A DNA stretch of 44,062 nt from Anaerolineae bacterium (GCA_016931185.1 JAFGFI010000272.1:1-44062), one strand, 5' to 3'; counted from the stretch's first letter, positions 28,201 to 36,974 are shown. Notes: a model not told the origin generated them from the letters alone. Translations and numbers: made by a program.

Positions 28201-28443
28201 TTATACGGACAGGTAGACAGTTGGCCTGTGCAAGGAACACGTCCAACTCACAATTGGGAAGTAGGAGAGGAAATTGCCGATCCCTACCAGTTTTATCTGG
28301 AAGAAAGCCTGACAGCAGGGCAATATCAAATCATCGTAGGCTGGTATCTGTTGGCTGATATGCGCCGACTCCCTGTCCTAAATTCAGATGGTCAAATTGT
28401 GGGAGATTTTGTGATCGTGGGAGAATTTAGCTTACAAGAATAA
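25288..28443 (+). CDS. DUF2723 family membrane protein, glycosyltransferase-like
   Basis: A 1051-residue protein. The N-terminal half (about 1-500) holds many membrane helices. The DUF2723 signature is LGRADTFEFQVIASQLGIAH followed by PSGYPLYTLLGKLF, as in predicted lipid-dependent GT-C-type transferases. The C-terminal half (about 560-1050) is soluble and beta-rich, with repeats resembling sandwich modules (LTWLPL, LAWEFVD, NLTWRGL). Two in-frame low-complexity inserts occur: one near residues 208-232 (CKSANCKS) and one near 470-485 (AAARGSSGAGE). It is the last gene of the mre operon, so a role in envelope glycosylation is plausible but not shown. Confidence 0.8.
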   Translation: MRKWLPWSFSALCGAIWGLGASRVLALELHSPFFFQPWGTAIGGALGIGFALLLARWLYYRHRLSPWDVWTRLLPLGLPLVDLVQRTPQPWRGPIVLAASLVLTGINIIGTMGRGMELILAVGIPFAIYLPDLSPYLGRADTFEFQVIASQLGIAHPSGYPLYTLLGKLFSLLPFGSPAWRINLSSAIFAALASGMLYLALIETNLRICKSANCKSRLSPTSSLPPKNLLSLFAALTLAFSPTLWSRAIEAEVYALNAFLIASGIWLAVRWSTGQMDTTQALPCFGLLIGLALTSHLTLGALGLLILPLLFTLRPRPKFRTLLITAGLGIACLALYLYIPLRWPAVTGGERMSFSHFFRFITNADSGGALRPLAFIKDLPRWGLVFRLLRAQVGWIGLGIAMIGLGWLFLKRWPLAIGTLFAFSAWVWFNLGFYVADPDYSAFLIPAHVILIFWLGTGMQAGIKLLDAWHKGAAARGSSGAGEQLSSCPLDLHSGMFILQLAVPLLALFPLSRLWVTGPTLDTISVGRADEAWGRYVLQLPLALNAAILADSEKFPPLYYLQQLEGIRPDLELVMLFNEAQYREALESRITTGQKVYMARYLPGLDAFGVSSVGPLVEVAPIDTLPATTLLIRFSNTLTGDILALETFHLEQDLQNRPMHHLTLTWLPLTSIQTDLEIRLRLVEPSTGNTIWDSQPARPVNGYTTTQTWKVDPDGTRHRIHDYHPLEWPVWIAAGTYRLDVAVFPRFAAQGLSVNSEDNVWFPLDTLTVPAQKATQLPTRCTLTFSNHNWIIGADFAPETWAATEFNVNLAWEFVDMPEREEKLQWRWVPLDRTKVVGDISQNTPILSTTATYTPNISISHVYPYMLTTPTQPGQYQLEVGWNTDQGDFLPARCAWLGQPRNFCRVGEIYVGPSNTGIANFDNQILLLAMEFNAEGVAARGPLSVNLTWRGLHPITHDYTVFVQVIGPEGKLYGQVDSWPVQGTRPTHNWEVGEEIADPYQFYLEESLTAGQYQIIVGWYLLADMRRLPVLNSDGQIVGDFVIVGEFSLQE

Positions 28444-28485
28444 TTACACCTGAAGCAAACTCAGGCGAGATTTCCCGGACAATTT

Positions 28486-29433
28486 TTAAGACTTTTGGAA
28501 TAGCCCCCAGATACCCTGGCCCAGATAAAGCGCCCCCCCGATCAAACCGGCAACAGCCGTCACCGCGTATACCGCCAGTGTCATTCCGGCAGACACCTCG
28601 CTGGCAATACCTGCCGAACCGAAGAGCGGTTGCGCCACCCAATCCCGCGCCCCCAGACCTCCCACTGAGATTGGAATCAACAGGGTCAAAGAAAGCAATG
28701 GCGTGACAATAAAATAAAAGTCCAGCCCCACAGAGATTCCCACCGCCAGCCCACAAAGCCAATACACCGCAATATTGCTCAAATTAAACAATGTAGAGAA
28801 CAGCAGCGCAAGCCAGATCGCACGGGCACCACACCCGGTTACAGCGTCATAGACCTGGGCTAATTTATTCTGCCCCATAAGGGAAAGCGATCCGGGCAAA
28901 TGCGCGGTCACTGTGCGCAAAAACCGCCCCTCCAGGAGTAAAAATCCCGCGAGCAGCCCTCCACCAGAAATCACAACAAAAGCCCACACCAACCAGGGAA
29001 CCAGATCGCGTGCAAAGGGCAACATCAACAAACCCAATGCCATTAACGACAGAATACCGGTCAGGCGATCTACCAGGACGGTTCCCACTGCCGCCGAATC
29101 GTCTGCATCCTGTGATAACTCCAGCACACGTACAACGTCGCCCCCAAATCCGGAGGGTAAAAAGGTATTAAAAAATCCCCCTACCAGATAAAGTTTAAGT
29201 AATTGCCAAAACGAAGGGTAGATATCTAATCCCTGTAATAACGCGCGCCAGCGAAATACCCGTATCAAAATGCCAAGCAAAAAAAGACCCCAGGCGACCC
29301 CCAATATATCCATCCGAGCCGACTTCACCACAGCCCAAACTTTATGGCCTCCTACTTGAACCAAAAGGAAACCTAATGTCAACAAACTAAGCCCAATCCG
29401 CAATACATTCATCCAACGTTGACGACGATTCAT
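28486..29433 (-). CDS. Lysylphosphatidylglycerol synthase-like transmembrane protein (UPF0104, flippase-like)
   Basis: About 315 residues with seven or eight membrane helices and no soluble synthetase domain. Typical family segments are FNTFLPSGFGGDVVRVLELS, VDRLTGILSLMALGLLMLP and PISVGGLGARDWV. Family members move or flip lipids or take part in glycolipid export. I start at Met 29433 because its ATG overlaps the preceding TGA stop (TGATG). A GTG five codons upstream is the alternative. It ends 42 bp from the DUF2723 stop, with which it is convergent. Confidence 0.8.
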   Translation of the reverse strand: MNRRQRWMNVLRIGLSLLTLGFLLVQVGGHKVWAVVKSARMDILGVAWGLFLLGILIRVFRWRALLQGLDIYPSFWQLLKLYLVGGFFNTFLPSGFGGDVVRVLELSQDADDSAAVGTVLVDRLTGILSLMALGLLMLPFARDLVPWLVWAFVVISGGGLLAGFLLLEGRFLRTVTAHLPGSLSLMGQNKLAQVYDAVTGCGARAIWLALLFSTLFNLSNIAVYWLCGLAVGISVGLDFYFIVTPLLSLTLLIPISVGGLGARDWVAQPLFGSAGIASEVSAGMTLAVYAVTAVAGLIGGALYLGQGIWGLFQKS

Positions 29434-30923
29434 CACCACCCCGCACACTGTGGATTATATTCAAAATAGTCCCACCAAAGCTCAACCGGTGTCACTTCCC
29501 AACTTCCCCCCACGAGTCCTACGCGCTCACGAGGGAGAGAACCATCAATGTACAATTTCTTTAAGCGTCTACCATTAACATAAACCTCCACTTCGTTGCC
29601 TTGAACTTTAACCTTCAAAGTATTCCACTCGCGCCCACGAAGGATCGTATCCCCCAATTCTTCATCCCAATCCACCAAAATCACTTCTTGATTGATAGGA
29701 TTCCCCTCGTCATCCTCAGATTCTATATTTCCAGGATACACGTAAGAAGGATACCGCAGTATCGCCCAACGAGAGTTCGCATTGATTTGAAACGTATAAA
29801 GATCGGTCCGTTCTGCATTGGCAGCAAAGACAATCCCCCAATGCGCCCACCACGGATCGTATTCTCCTTCGGAATTCGCAAATATTCCCTTCGTCTCAAT
29901 ACAGTACGTATCAGGCAACGGGTAAAACGACTCAGGAAGCGGCGCAAACTCCGCCGGCCACACAAACCACGAGTCTACATCTCCTCCCCCATGAGAGGTC
30001 AAAGGAATATAGTTACGATAATGCCCATTCTTGTAACTGAGATACGCTACATCTTGCAAAACCCAATCCCCATCCCACTCATTATAACGTTGCGCCACAC
30101 CGGTGAACCAACCACTCCCAGGATCAGAGAATTCGTCATTGAAAATGGGGGGGGATGTGGGTGTAGGCGTAGATGTCGGTGTAGGCGTAGGCGTAGGTGT
30201 AGACGTAGGCGTAGGTGTAGAAGTGGGCGTAGGCGTCGGAGTCAGGGTAGGATCACGACGGACACCGGGTAAATAAACATCATATCCCACGTTCCCCTCT
30301 AAGATCAAATCGTCAATCAAAGGGCCAGCGGCAACCTCTTGTGCATCACTTTCGAAGAACAATCCTACCCAAATCTGACTGCTGTTCGTATAGGCTTTTG
30401 TAGACCATGCTACCCACCTTGATGCGAAAGTTCCAGGTTCAGTTAAAGTTGTACCATCAAAGTGTATCCCATCGTCAGACAACGCGATCTTCAACGTATC
30501 CCCCGCCGCTAACCGGTTGTCTAGTACAAGTCGCAGACGAAGCTCCCAGATAGGCTGTGTCAGTGAAAAAGGGCCAGCAATGGCCAGGGTGCGCATCGTA
30601 TTCGTATAAGTTCCCATAGGCCAGACCTGTTTCTGTCCCACCCGACCGGCGCCGGCAGCCCACAACCCACTATCCTCAACACGCTCACCATCCAAATAGC
30701 GGGTATAGGACACCACCCCCCACTGATACAACCCACCTGTCGTATCTCCAATGGTCCATATAGGCAAAGTAGTGGTAAAAGAATCCCGGAAAATTGGCAC
30801 CCATCCTTGGGGAACTGGCGGCAATAGCGTCGAAGAATAAACGGCGCCTAACGCGATCGCCAAAAACACGGTTGCCAGAGCTATCGCTCCCATTCCTATT
30901 AAAAAAACTTTTTTATTAACCAT
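29433..30923 (-). CDS. Secreted or anchored protein: two beta-sandwich modules joined by a TP-rich linker
   Basis: About 496 residues from the ATG at 30923, with AGGGAG nine bases upstream. A signal or anchor helix spans residues 6-28 (FLIGMGAIALATVFLAIALG). A first beta-rich module follows (about 35-225), then a low-complexity linker of TPTPTPTS repeats. The second module begins FNDEFSDPGSGWFTG, the FSD-x-x-SGW motif shared with two other proteins in this window, and ends EVYVNGRRLKKL...ELWWDYFEY. The fold looks concanavalin/LamG-like. A carbohydrate-binding or surface role is inference. The stop overlaps the flippase-like gene, so the two are translationally coupled. Confidence 0.65.
   Translation of the reverse strand: MVNKKVFLIGMGAIALATVFLAIALGAVYSSTLLPPVPQGWVPIFRDSFTTTLPIWTIGDTTGGLYQWGVVSYTRYLDGERVEDSGLWAAGAGRVGQKQVWPMGTYTNTMRTLAIAGPFSLTQPIWELRLRLVLDNRLAAGDTLKIALSDDGIHFDGTTLTEPGTFASRWVAWSTKAYTNSSQIWVGLFFESDAQEVAAGPLIDDLILEGNVGYDVYLPGVRRDPTLTPTPTPTSTPTPTSTPTPTPTPTSTPTPTSPPIFNDEFSDPGSGWFTGVAQRYNEWDGDWVLQDVAYLSYKNGHYRNYIPLTSHGGGDVDSWFVWPAEFAPLPESFYPLPDTYCIETKGIFANSEGEYDPWWAHWGIVFAANAERTDLYTFQINANSRWAILRYPSYVYPGNIESEDDEGNPINQEVILVDWDEELGDTILRGREWNTLKVKVQGNEVEVYVNGRRLKKLYIDGSLPRERVGLVGGSWEVTPVELWWDYFEYNPQCAGW
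30153..30247 (-). repeat. Hexamer-type coding repeat for the TP-rich linker
   Basis: The plus strand reads variations of GTAGGCGTAGGTGTAGAC. Read on the minus strand in frame, these give alternating Thr-Pro and Thr/Ser-Pro. The period is 6 bp with occasional changes, so copy number could vary by slippage without shifting the frame. Confidence 0.7.
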
Positions 30924-31083
30924 CACACAAGTCTCCCTCACTAACTCGAACCAGCAAAATCTGACAGATTTCCCAAAGTAACTTTAATCCAGTCCACTAC
31001 GATTAACAACACATTTCTACTGGCTGGACGCCTGTGTCAACCTGTCAGATCTGTAGGATGGCGACTTGAATTAAGTAAACAAG

Positions 31084-31110
31084 AAGGGGATTGTAAGTTA
31101 CAATCCCCTT
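31084..31110 (-). terminator. Terminator of the fibronectin-III surface protein gene
   Basis: AAGGGGATTGTAA pairs perfectly over 13 bp with 31098-31110 (loop effectively TAAGTTA). It is 18 bp past the stop at 31128. The minus strand continues CTTGTTTACTT. Confidence 0.8.
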
Positions 31111-31127
31111 TCCCAAAAATCTCAGGT

Positions 31128-33554
31128 CTACTTATCTATCACCTCAAAATTATCAAATAAGGATTCTACAGGCGTGTAATCCCACGACCCAGTAATTAAC
31201 CCCAGACGGCTATTGCTTCCCACACCACTCAACGACGTTATCTTTGTATCCCCCATGTAAAATGTAACCTTACTGCCCCTGACCTCGGCCCGGGGATATA
31301 CCCGGTGATCATACCCGCCCGACGTACAGTCAGTATACCGCCACCCACCTAATTCGGGATCCATCTCTGTAAGATCCACTTTAACAACAGCGCTGTCAAT
31401 ATCCCAATATTTGTGAACTTCGCACTCCCCTTCAAAGTTCCACTCGAAAACGTAAATTTTGGTATAAACACCCTTACTACTACTATAGTCGGCCCTAAAA
31501 ATGAGGCCGGCCTTTCCCCCTATGGGAGACTCTGACTGATCATCGGCCCTGACAAACTTATGTTCTACCTGAACATCATAGGTATCGTCAAAATGCTGAT
31601 AGGGTGCGCGAATGATTTCCATACGCCGGTTATTAACCCCCCACTTATTCAACAAGATCTTCATCCGATAAGTATTACTCTCATACCATGAAGAAGCAAC
31701 TGTAATCTCATCCCCATCATCGTCGGTTATTTTGTAAGAGCCTCGCCGCCAACCACTATCGTCATCGGAGAAATCATCGGAATATCCCGCGACAACAGAT
31801 GTAGATACTATATTACTCCAACCACTCATAATGTCGCCGTATGCGGCAACGACCATATAATAATACGTTCCACTTTCCTTATCGGAAACAGGATACGATA
31901 AATCCGTACCGTTATAGATAAGTTGTGGATCTGCCATGTCTGAACTTGTTGACTCCCAAAGCAGATACTGCGCGGCTCCCCAACTGGCAGCCCACGATAC
32001 TGTATAAGAGGTTTCCTCATCTGCATTATCTATGGCATTCATTACTGGCGCACGCGGCAGAATCGTGATTGAGCGCGCGTTACTCACGGGGCCCTGTCCA
32101 TACGAGTTAAAAGCACGCACTCGATAATAATAAACACCGGGCGTACTCACCGTCACCTGATATGATAAAGCTGCAATCCCTGCGTAATTTACAACCTCAG
32201 TCGTAAAAGCTTCGTCTTTTGCTTGTTGAAGCGTATATGAGGTCGCTGGCGCATCAGGATGGTTACCATATACCCATGTAAGCATAAACACATTATCCCC
32301 ATCTGTATTACTGATGGCATCCAATGTAGTAGAATAAGGTACCGGCGGCCACCGGCGGACCACAAGCGGCATATAAACATAGCGCGTTCCATTGCGAATC
32401 GTCACCGCAATCGTATCCACATCCCCGTAATTCCCACTGGCCATTTTAGCCCGGGTTTGAATCACATAACCCGTATCATCATTGAAAACCGGTAGTTCCC
32501 AATCATAGGTCCAATCCCACCAATCCCCACCCGATGCAGCCGTCACATTAGTTACCGTGATCCAATTATCTGCGGCACCAGCCTGCTTAATATTAACTTC
32601 AATGTGTGGAGTATCAGCGGCCACAACCAAGGCGGGTACCGTGGGTTCCAACTCAAATGCCGACCGGGTGCTGGAAGCCACCGTCACGGAGACCACATTG
32701 CTCCAACGACTTTCACCGGTCACATTACGGGCCCTCACACGATAATAGTAAGTTCCAATACTCTTCCCCTCGGCATAGTATGATTGTTCTGAAGTAGATA
32801 CTTCAGTAGGATTCATAAAATGGGGATCCTTCTTAGATTCTTCTAAAATATAGATAAAAGCATCCGTAATCTTTCCCCACGTCACAAAATACCAGTTGTT
32901 TCCGGTGGTATAAGTGATAGGATGCAAAACAGGCGTCTCCGGGAACGCAGGATGTGTCGCGCCGGACCACGCGCGCCCTTTAATCGTATAAGTTCCCCGC
33001 TCCGAGAAAAATTGATTATTCCAGGGGTCATCAACCTGTGACGTCACTTTTTCAAAATTAGCCATCGTAGCTGTCACCACATTGGTCTGAATCAGATTCG
33101 TACTATCGCTAATTGTGGCGGTATTGGTAATATCGGTACCAATGACAAAACTTTCAGACTTAACCTGCGTCTGGAGCGTCAAAGTTACAGGACTCGAAGG
33201 TGGAACAAACATCAGATTACAAGTGACCACACCAACATCTTCACTACAAGTCCCTAAAATATTCGGCTCAACGGTGGCTGCCACCAAATCTAATCGTGGA
33301 TGTAAAGCATCCGTAACTTGCACGTTAAGCACATTACTATCACTGCTGTTGCGAAGAATAATCTGAAAATCCAATGCCCCATCGGGATAAACCTTCTCTT
33401 GCAGTACCACCTTCTCAGATCCATCCAACGGGGAATCAAACGTCTCTGCTAATGTCGCAGGAAGTGAACTGGCAAAACTCGTCAGTCCCAACACAAGCAT
33501 AAAGCTCAGCCCAATCGCCACTCTCAAACGATGGGAATTCAAAAAATTAAACAT
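31128..33554 (-). CDS. Large secreted multidomain protein: DUF11-like, three FnIII-like repeats, FSD-x-x-SGW module
   Basis: About 808 residues. The ATG at 33554 is chosen because AAGGAG lies six bases upstream and a signal peptide follows directly (RVAIGLSFMLVLGLTSFASS). Domain order: a DUF11-like surface repeat (NVQVTDALHPRLDLVAATVE); two fibronectin-III-like units around GTYYYRVRARNVTGESRWSN and GVYYYRVRAFNSYGQGPVSN; a third around GTYYYMVVAAYGDIMSGWSN; and a C-terminal sandwich starting DDFSDDDSGWRRG. It is probably exported to the surface. No anchor motif or catalytic residues are apparent. A terminator follows at 31084-31110, so it is transcribed apart from 29433-30923. Confidence 0.7.
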   Translation of the reverse strand: MFNFLNSHRLRVAIGLSFMLVLGLTSFASSLPATLAETFDSPLDGSEKVVLQEKVYPDGALDFQIILRNSSDSNVLNVQVTDALHPRLDLVAATVEPNILGTCSEDVGVVTCNLMFVPPSSPVTLTLQTQVKSESFVIGTDITNTATISDSTNLIQTNVVTATMANFEKVTSQVDDPWNNQFFSERGTYTIKGRAWSGATHPAFPETPVLHPITYTTGNNWYFVTWGKITDAFIYILEESKKDPHFMNPTEVSTSEQSYYAEGKSIGTYYYRVRARNVTGESRWSNVVSVTVASSTRSAFELEPTVPALVVAADTPHIEVNIKQAGAADNWITVTNVTAASGGDWWDWTYDWELPVFNDDTGYVIQTRAKMASGNYGDVDTIAVTIRNGTRYVYMPLVVRRWPPVPYSTTLDAISNTDGDNVFMLTWVYGNHPDAPATSYTLQQAKDEAFTTEVVNYAGIAALSYQVTVSTPGVYYYRVRAFNSYGQGPVSNARSITILPRAPVMNAIDNADEETSYTVSWAASWGAAQYLLWESTSSDMADPQLIYNGTDLSYPVSDKESGTYYYMVVAAYGDIMSGWSNIVSTSVVAGYSDDFSDDDSGWRRGSYKITDDDGDEITVASSWYESNTYRMKILLNKWGVNNRRMEIIRAPYQHFDDTYDVQVEHKFVRADDQSESPIGGKAGLIFRADYSSSKGVYTKIYVFEWNFEGECEVHKYWDIDSAVVKVDLTEMDPELGGWRYTDCTSGGYDHRVYPRAEVRGSKVTFYMGDTKITSLSGVGSNSRLGLITGSWDYTPVESLFDNFEVIDK

Positions 33555-33667
33555 AACATTCTCCTTGACATATTGTTTTTTTACCCTCAATTCGTAAAAT
33601 ACACCCAACACCCACCAAGACAGACGGCCAACAGGCCACAACAACCGCTATAAGATATACCACAACT

Positions 33668-34924
33668 CTAGGAACTGACAACTATAGCCCCCAGAATCGT
33701 TTCCTCCTGAACATTGAGTAAACGCGCGGGCACAATACGATTATACAGATCGGCCTCGGAAGGAGCCATCACCGCTACATAAGTATCTGTCAACCCCTGC
33801 CAGGTGCCCGTATCTGAACACCGACGTTCCCACAGCACCGGCAATACCTGTCCCACAAATTGGGCGCGATACTCAGCCGCCAATTGCTTTCCTAACGCGC
33901 GCATTTGAGAGGCGCGCGCGTTACGGACGGGGTGCGGCACACTTCCAGGTAAACGCGTCGCCGGTGTCCCTTCCCGCTCAGAATAGGGAAAGACGTGCAA
34001 GCGCGCAAAAGCCATCTGTTTTACAAAATCGAAGCTGGTAGAAAAGACCTGCTCGGTCTCTCCGGGGAATCCCGTAATAATATCAGTAGTTATAGCCACT
34101 TTGGGAGCAATTCCACGCGCGGCATCTACTAAAGCTGTATACTGCGCTGTCGTAATACGCCGCCCCATACGCTTCAACACCAGATCAGAACCGGACTGTA
34201 ACGGCAAGTGTAATTGACGGCAAAAGCGAGGATGCGCCAACAAGCGCAACAGACGCGAGGTTACATCCCAGGGTTCCACAGATGAAAGACGTAAACGCGG
34301 CAAATCTGTATCATGCAAAATTGCTTCGCTCAGCAGCGCCAATCCATCTTCTAGGCCAGCATCTTGACCATACGCCCCCAGGCTTACGCCAGTCAGCACA
34401 ATCTCCTGTGCACCGTGAGCAACCCTATCCTGTACATCGGCGATCGCATCATTCAACGCGCGGCTACGCGCCCTACCACGCAAAATGCGTGTGATACAGT
34501 AGGTGCAGGCATAATCACAGCCCTCCTGCACAGCAAGAAAGGCGCGCGTGTGCCCCCAACGACCAGGGAACCAGGGAACAGGAGGCGCAATCCGTCCAGT
34601 GATTATTTCAACCACGCGCATCTTGTCGGCGTTGTCCAGTACCCACACAACGCCGGGCAATTGCCGTGCCCGGTCAGCGGCCTCGGTAGCCCAACAGCCA
34701 AGTACCGCTAACTGCGCCCGAGGATGATAACGATGTAACACGCGTAAACGGCGACGACTTTTCACTGCGGCTGCCTGAGTGACGGCGCAGGTGTTCAATA
34801 CAATCACATCTGCTATTTCCGGGTCTTGACACACACTACAACCTGCTCCAACAAAACAGCGGGCTAAATTTTCAATCTCAGCCGCATTCAAACGGCAGCC
34901 TAATGATTCCAAATAGATTTGCAT
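33668..34924 (-). CDS. mtaB: tRNA t6A37 methylthiotransferase MtaB
   Basis: A radical-SAM enzyme of about 418 residues that converts t6A37 to ms2t6A in tRNAs reading ANN codons. The N-terminal UPF0004 domain supplies three cluster cysteines (SLGCRLN, NTCAVTQ, VLGCWA). The radical-SAM cluster motif is CDYACTYC, followed by LTGVSLGAYG, LHLPLQSGSDLVLKRMGR and ITDIITGFPGET (part). The C-terminus is TRAM-like. The SLGCRLN wording and absence of MiaB-specific features favour MtaB over MiaB or RimO. The ATG at 34924 has TAGGG seven bases upstream. An ATG two codons earlier is possible. Confidence 0.88.
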   Translation of the reverse strand: MQIYLESLGCRLNAAEIENLARCFVGAGCSVCQDPEIADVIVLNTCAVTQAAAVKSRRRLRVLHRYHPRAQLAVLGCWATEAADRARQLPGVVWVLDNADKMRVVEIITGRIAPPVPWFPGRWGHTRAFLAVQEGCDYACTYCITRILRGRARSRALNDAIADVQDRVAHGAQEIVLTGVSLGAYGQDAGLEDGLALLSEAILHDTDLPRLRLSSVEPWDVTSRLLRLLAHPRFCRQLHLPLQSGSDLVLKRMGRRITTAQYTALVDAARGIAPKVAITTDIITGFPGETEQVFSTSFDFVKQMAFARLHVFPYSEREGTPATRLPGSVPHPVRNARASQMRALGKQLAAEYRAQFVGQVLPVLWERRCSDTGTWQGLTDTYVAVMAPSEADLYNRIVPARLLNVQEETILGAIVVSS

Positions 34925-34981
34925 AAACATACCCTAAAAACCAGCATTTTACATATCTCTGAAATCCCGGTTCTTAGTTCA

Positions 34982-35500
34982 TTAATGAGGCACGCGAACT
35001 GTGATCCCCATCTGTCTTAAACGCTCGCTAATTTCATGTAACACAAAAGCGGTTTCTTCACTATCCTCTTCTACAACGGCAATAATTCCACTATCAGGAT
35101 CGGCTACAATCAAACTTGTTACTTCAAGATTGTTTTCTATTTTATGTAAAACATCCCAGACCTGGGATTCCACATTAGCTTTCCTAAAAGCCGGCACCAT
35201 TACAGCCTGGGCAGATACAACTCCTGTCCAAAAATCTTCTTCTTCAACCGGCGTCAATTCTGATTTTTCTTCCGATGCAGGGGGCAACGGAAAAAAGAGA
35301 AAGAAGACAAATGTGATAGCAAGTAATAACACCCCAGCCAAAGCATAGAAAACACCGCGAAACAGGATCTGAAAAAACGCGCGCCCCCCCTCTGTGGGGA
35401 AATACCAAAGAAAGATCAACAGTGAGCCATATAAAACCACCACCAATAACGCGCGTTCCCATGGATAACGATATGGCTTTTCTTCTAGATCGTTCATCAT
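34982..35500 (-). CDS. Small membrane protein of unknown function
   Basis: A 172-residue protein with two hydrophobic helices (about 18-34 and 46-70). These are followed by an acidic linker (ASEEKSELTPVEEEDF) and a soluble C-terminal domain of about 85 residues (VWDVLHKIENNLEVTSLIVA, then VVEEDSEETAFVLHEISERL). I do not recognise the family. It lies 16 bp after the lipoprotein gene upstream and before mtaB, all on one strand, so co-transcription is likely. A second ATG directly follows the first. Confidence 0.6.
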   Translation of the reverse strand: MMNDLEEKPYRYPWERALLVVVLYGSLLIFLWYFPTEGGRAFFQILFRGVFYALAGVLLLAITFVFFLFFPLPPASEEKSELTPVEEEDFWTGVVSAQAVMVPAFRKANVESQVWDVLHKIENNLEVTSLIVADPDSGIIAVVEEDSEETAFVLHEISERLRQMGITVRVPH

Positions 35501-35516
35501 TTATCCTATCGCCAAA

Positions 35517-36137
35517 TCAAGGTAACGTCTCAACTTCCAGATTATCAAAAGCAATAACTACGTCTCCCTCGCTGAGAGACGCGCCGGCGTAAAGTCCTAC
35601 ATCCCCCCTGGCTAATTGATCATCTGTGACCTCAGCCACCACTTGATCGTTCACCCGGAAAGACAACTGCTCACCACGCGCCTCGACTTCCAACAAATTC
35701 GTTGCCGCCCCTTGTTGTACTGCTTCGTAAATAGACCAGTCAGATCCCAACACTGTCCAGACCCCTTCGTCATAGCGCGCTACCCGTGCATATCCATCCC
35801 CACTCACAGAGAAAGCATAAAAATGCTCATCATCATCCATCCGCAGCAGAATTCCATACTCATTATCCACCGGACCGGAAATCTGAGTCGCTTCCACACG
35901 TACCCTGGCATCCTTCAAAGCCCGTCCTGCAGAAGCCCAGGCGACCTGCCCTTCCCAAAAAACGTGGATGTACAACTGACCATCTTGGATAGTGACCTCG
36001 GCAATAGCATCGGAGCTTAATTTCCAATCGCCAGGGGCATCAAAGGTCTCCTTCCATGAAGAAACTGGTGGTGCGACACATGACGACATCATACACACAA
36101 GTACCCAGAGCCATACTCCCCAACGTTTGCTATTCAA
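35517..36137 (-). CDS. Lipoprotein with a single beta-sandwich domain (paralogue of the next upstream gene)
   Basis: A 206-residue lipoprotein, with a signal ending MMSSC (lipobox-like) at about residue 20. The body resembles the product of 36134-36808: ETFDAPGDWKLS at the start, DNEYGILLRMDDDEHFYAFSVSG (in part: YGILLRMDDDEHFYAF), and a closing GDVVIAFDNLEV. A concanavalin/LamG-like ligand-binding fold is likely. The start is TTG in a TTGA overlap with the upstream stop, with GGAGG ten bases upstream, so the pair is coupled. No catalytic motif is seen. Confidence 0.65.
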   Translation of the reverse strand: MNSKRWGVWLWVLVCMMSSCVAPPVSSWKETFDAPGDWKLSSDAIAEVTIQDGQLYIHVFWEGQVAWASAGRALKDARVRVEATQISGPVDNEYGILLRMDDDEHFYAFSVSGDGYARVARYDEGVWTVLGSDWSIYEAVQQGAATNLLEVEARGEQLSFRVNDQVVAEVTDDQLARGDVGLYAGASLSEGDVVIAFDNLEVETLP

Positions 36138-36808
36138 GGTTCACGCACCTCCAAATTATCAAACCACACAATCGTGCGGCCTAACTTCATCGTTCCAGCA
36201 GCCATCCCAATATCGCCGCGCGTCAAGGTCGTATCTGATATTCGCGCCACTTGTTCACCATTTACATAAAAAGCCAACACTTCTCCGCTACACACTGCCA
36301 TGAGCTGGTTCTCAACTCCCCCGGTACGAATGAGTGATGAACGCAACATCGCGCGTCCGGTCAAAGGTTCAATCTCCCCTGCGCTTGAATGACGAAAGAT
36401 ACCATAGTAACCATCGGCACTGATCGCAAAGTAATAGAAATTCCCATCTTCATAACGACAAACAAGGCCATAATGATTGTCAGGGATCTGATCTGAACGG
36501 GTTGTAACCTCTATAGCAACATCATCGTAAAGATGCCCCCCGGTTGCCCAAACAAACCAATCCGGTACATCAATCTGAATTAAATATTGTCCTTGTTGAT
36601 ACCCGCGCACATAAGTTTCATGTGAGGAAGCTCCCCACCCGCTGGCAGGATCGGAAAAGTCATCTGTAAACGCGCCTGATGCCGCCGTACATCCCACAAG
36701 CAGGCACATACACAACCACCACCGTCTAAGAATAACACGTCCATTCACAAGCCATGACAACGGTGCGGCTTTGTTCATAAAAAATCGGGCTGCAGATTGT
36801 CGTCGCAT
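36134..36808 (-). CDS. Lipoprotein with FSD-x-x-SGW beta-sandwich domain
   Basis: About 224 residues from the ATG at 36808 (GGAGG four bases upstream). A long basic n-region leads to the lipobox LLVGC. The mature part begins FTDDFSDPASGWGAS and includes YGLVCRYEDGNFYYFAISAD and LGRTIVWFDNLEV at the end. It is followed in an overlap by a paralogue with the same ending (FDNLEV), which suggests tandem duplication. An extended -10 promoter lies at 36918-36926. A surface carbohydrate- or ligand-binding role is inference. Confidence 0.65.
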   Translation of the reverse strand: MRRQSAARFFMNKAAPLSWLVNGRVILRRWWLCMCLLVGCTAASGAFTDDFSDPASGWGASSHETYVRGYQQGQYLIQIDVPDWFVWATGGHLYDDVAIEVTTRSDQIPDNHYGLVCRYEDGNFYYFAISADGYYGIFRHSSAGEIEPLTGRAMLRSSLIRTGGVENQLMAVCSGEVLAFYVNGEQVARISDTTLTRGDIGMAAGTMKLGRTIVWFDNLEVREP

Positions 36809-36917
36809 ACCCCCTCCCACGTCCAATAACTCCGCAATAGCTCATCTCAAGTTGTTACACACCTATCTCAAAGTGTAACTCTATGCGCCGTCTTGCTCAA
36901 ATTCATAGACCTTACGC

Positions 36918-36926
36918 ATTATACCA
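36918..36926 (-). promoter_or_regulatory. Extended -10 promoter of the lipoprotein pair
   Basis: The minus strand reads TGGTATAAT about 110 bp before the ATG at 36808. The -35 is weak, as expected for an extended -10. The rest of the 36827-36917 leader holds imperfect TCTCAA-G-GT-AC repeats and no gene. Confidence 0.6.
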
Positions 36927-36974
36927 CACCGCACACACGATAAAATTTCATATTGAGTTAGAACCGGTCGAATT

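Noticed and set aside
29601..30272. A 223-codon plus-strand frame rich in Arg (RRRCRCRRRR)
   Set aside because: It is the complement of the TP-rich linker and sandwich module. The composition is a by-product of the hexamer repeat.
31128..33644. The 30-codon upstream extension of the large surface protein
   Set aside because: AAGGAG is placed correctly for the ATG at 33554, and a signal peptide follows directly. The extension lies in AT-rich leader DNA.
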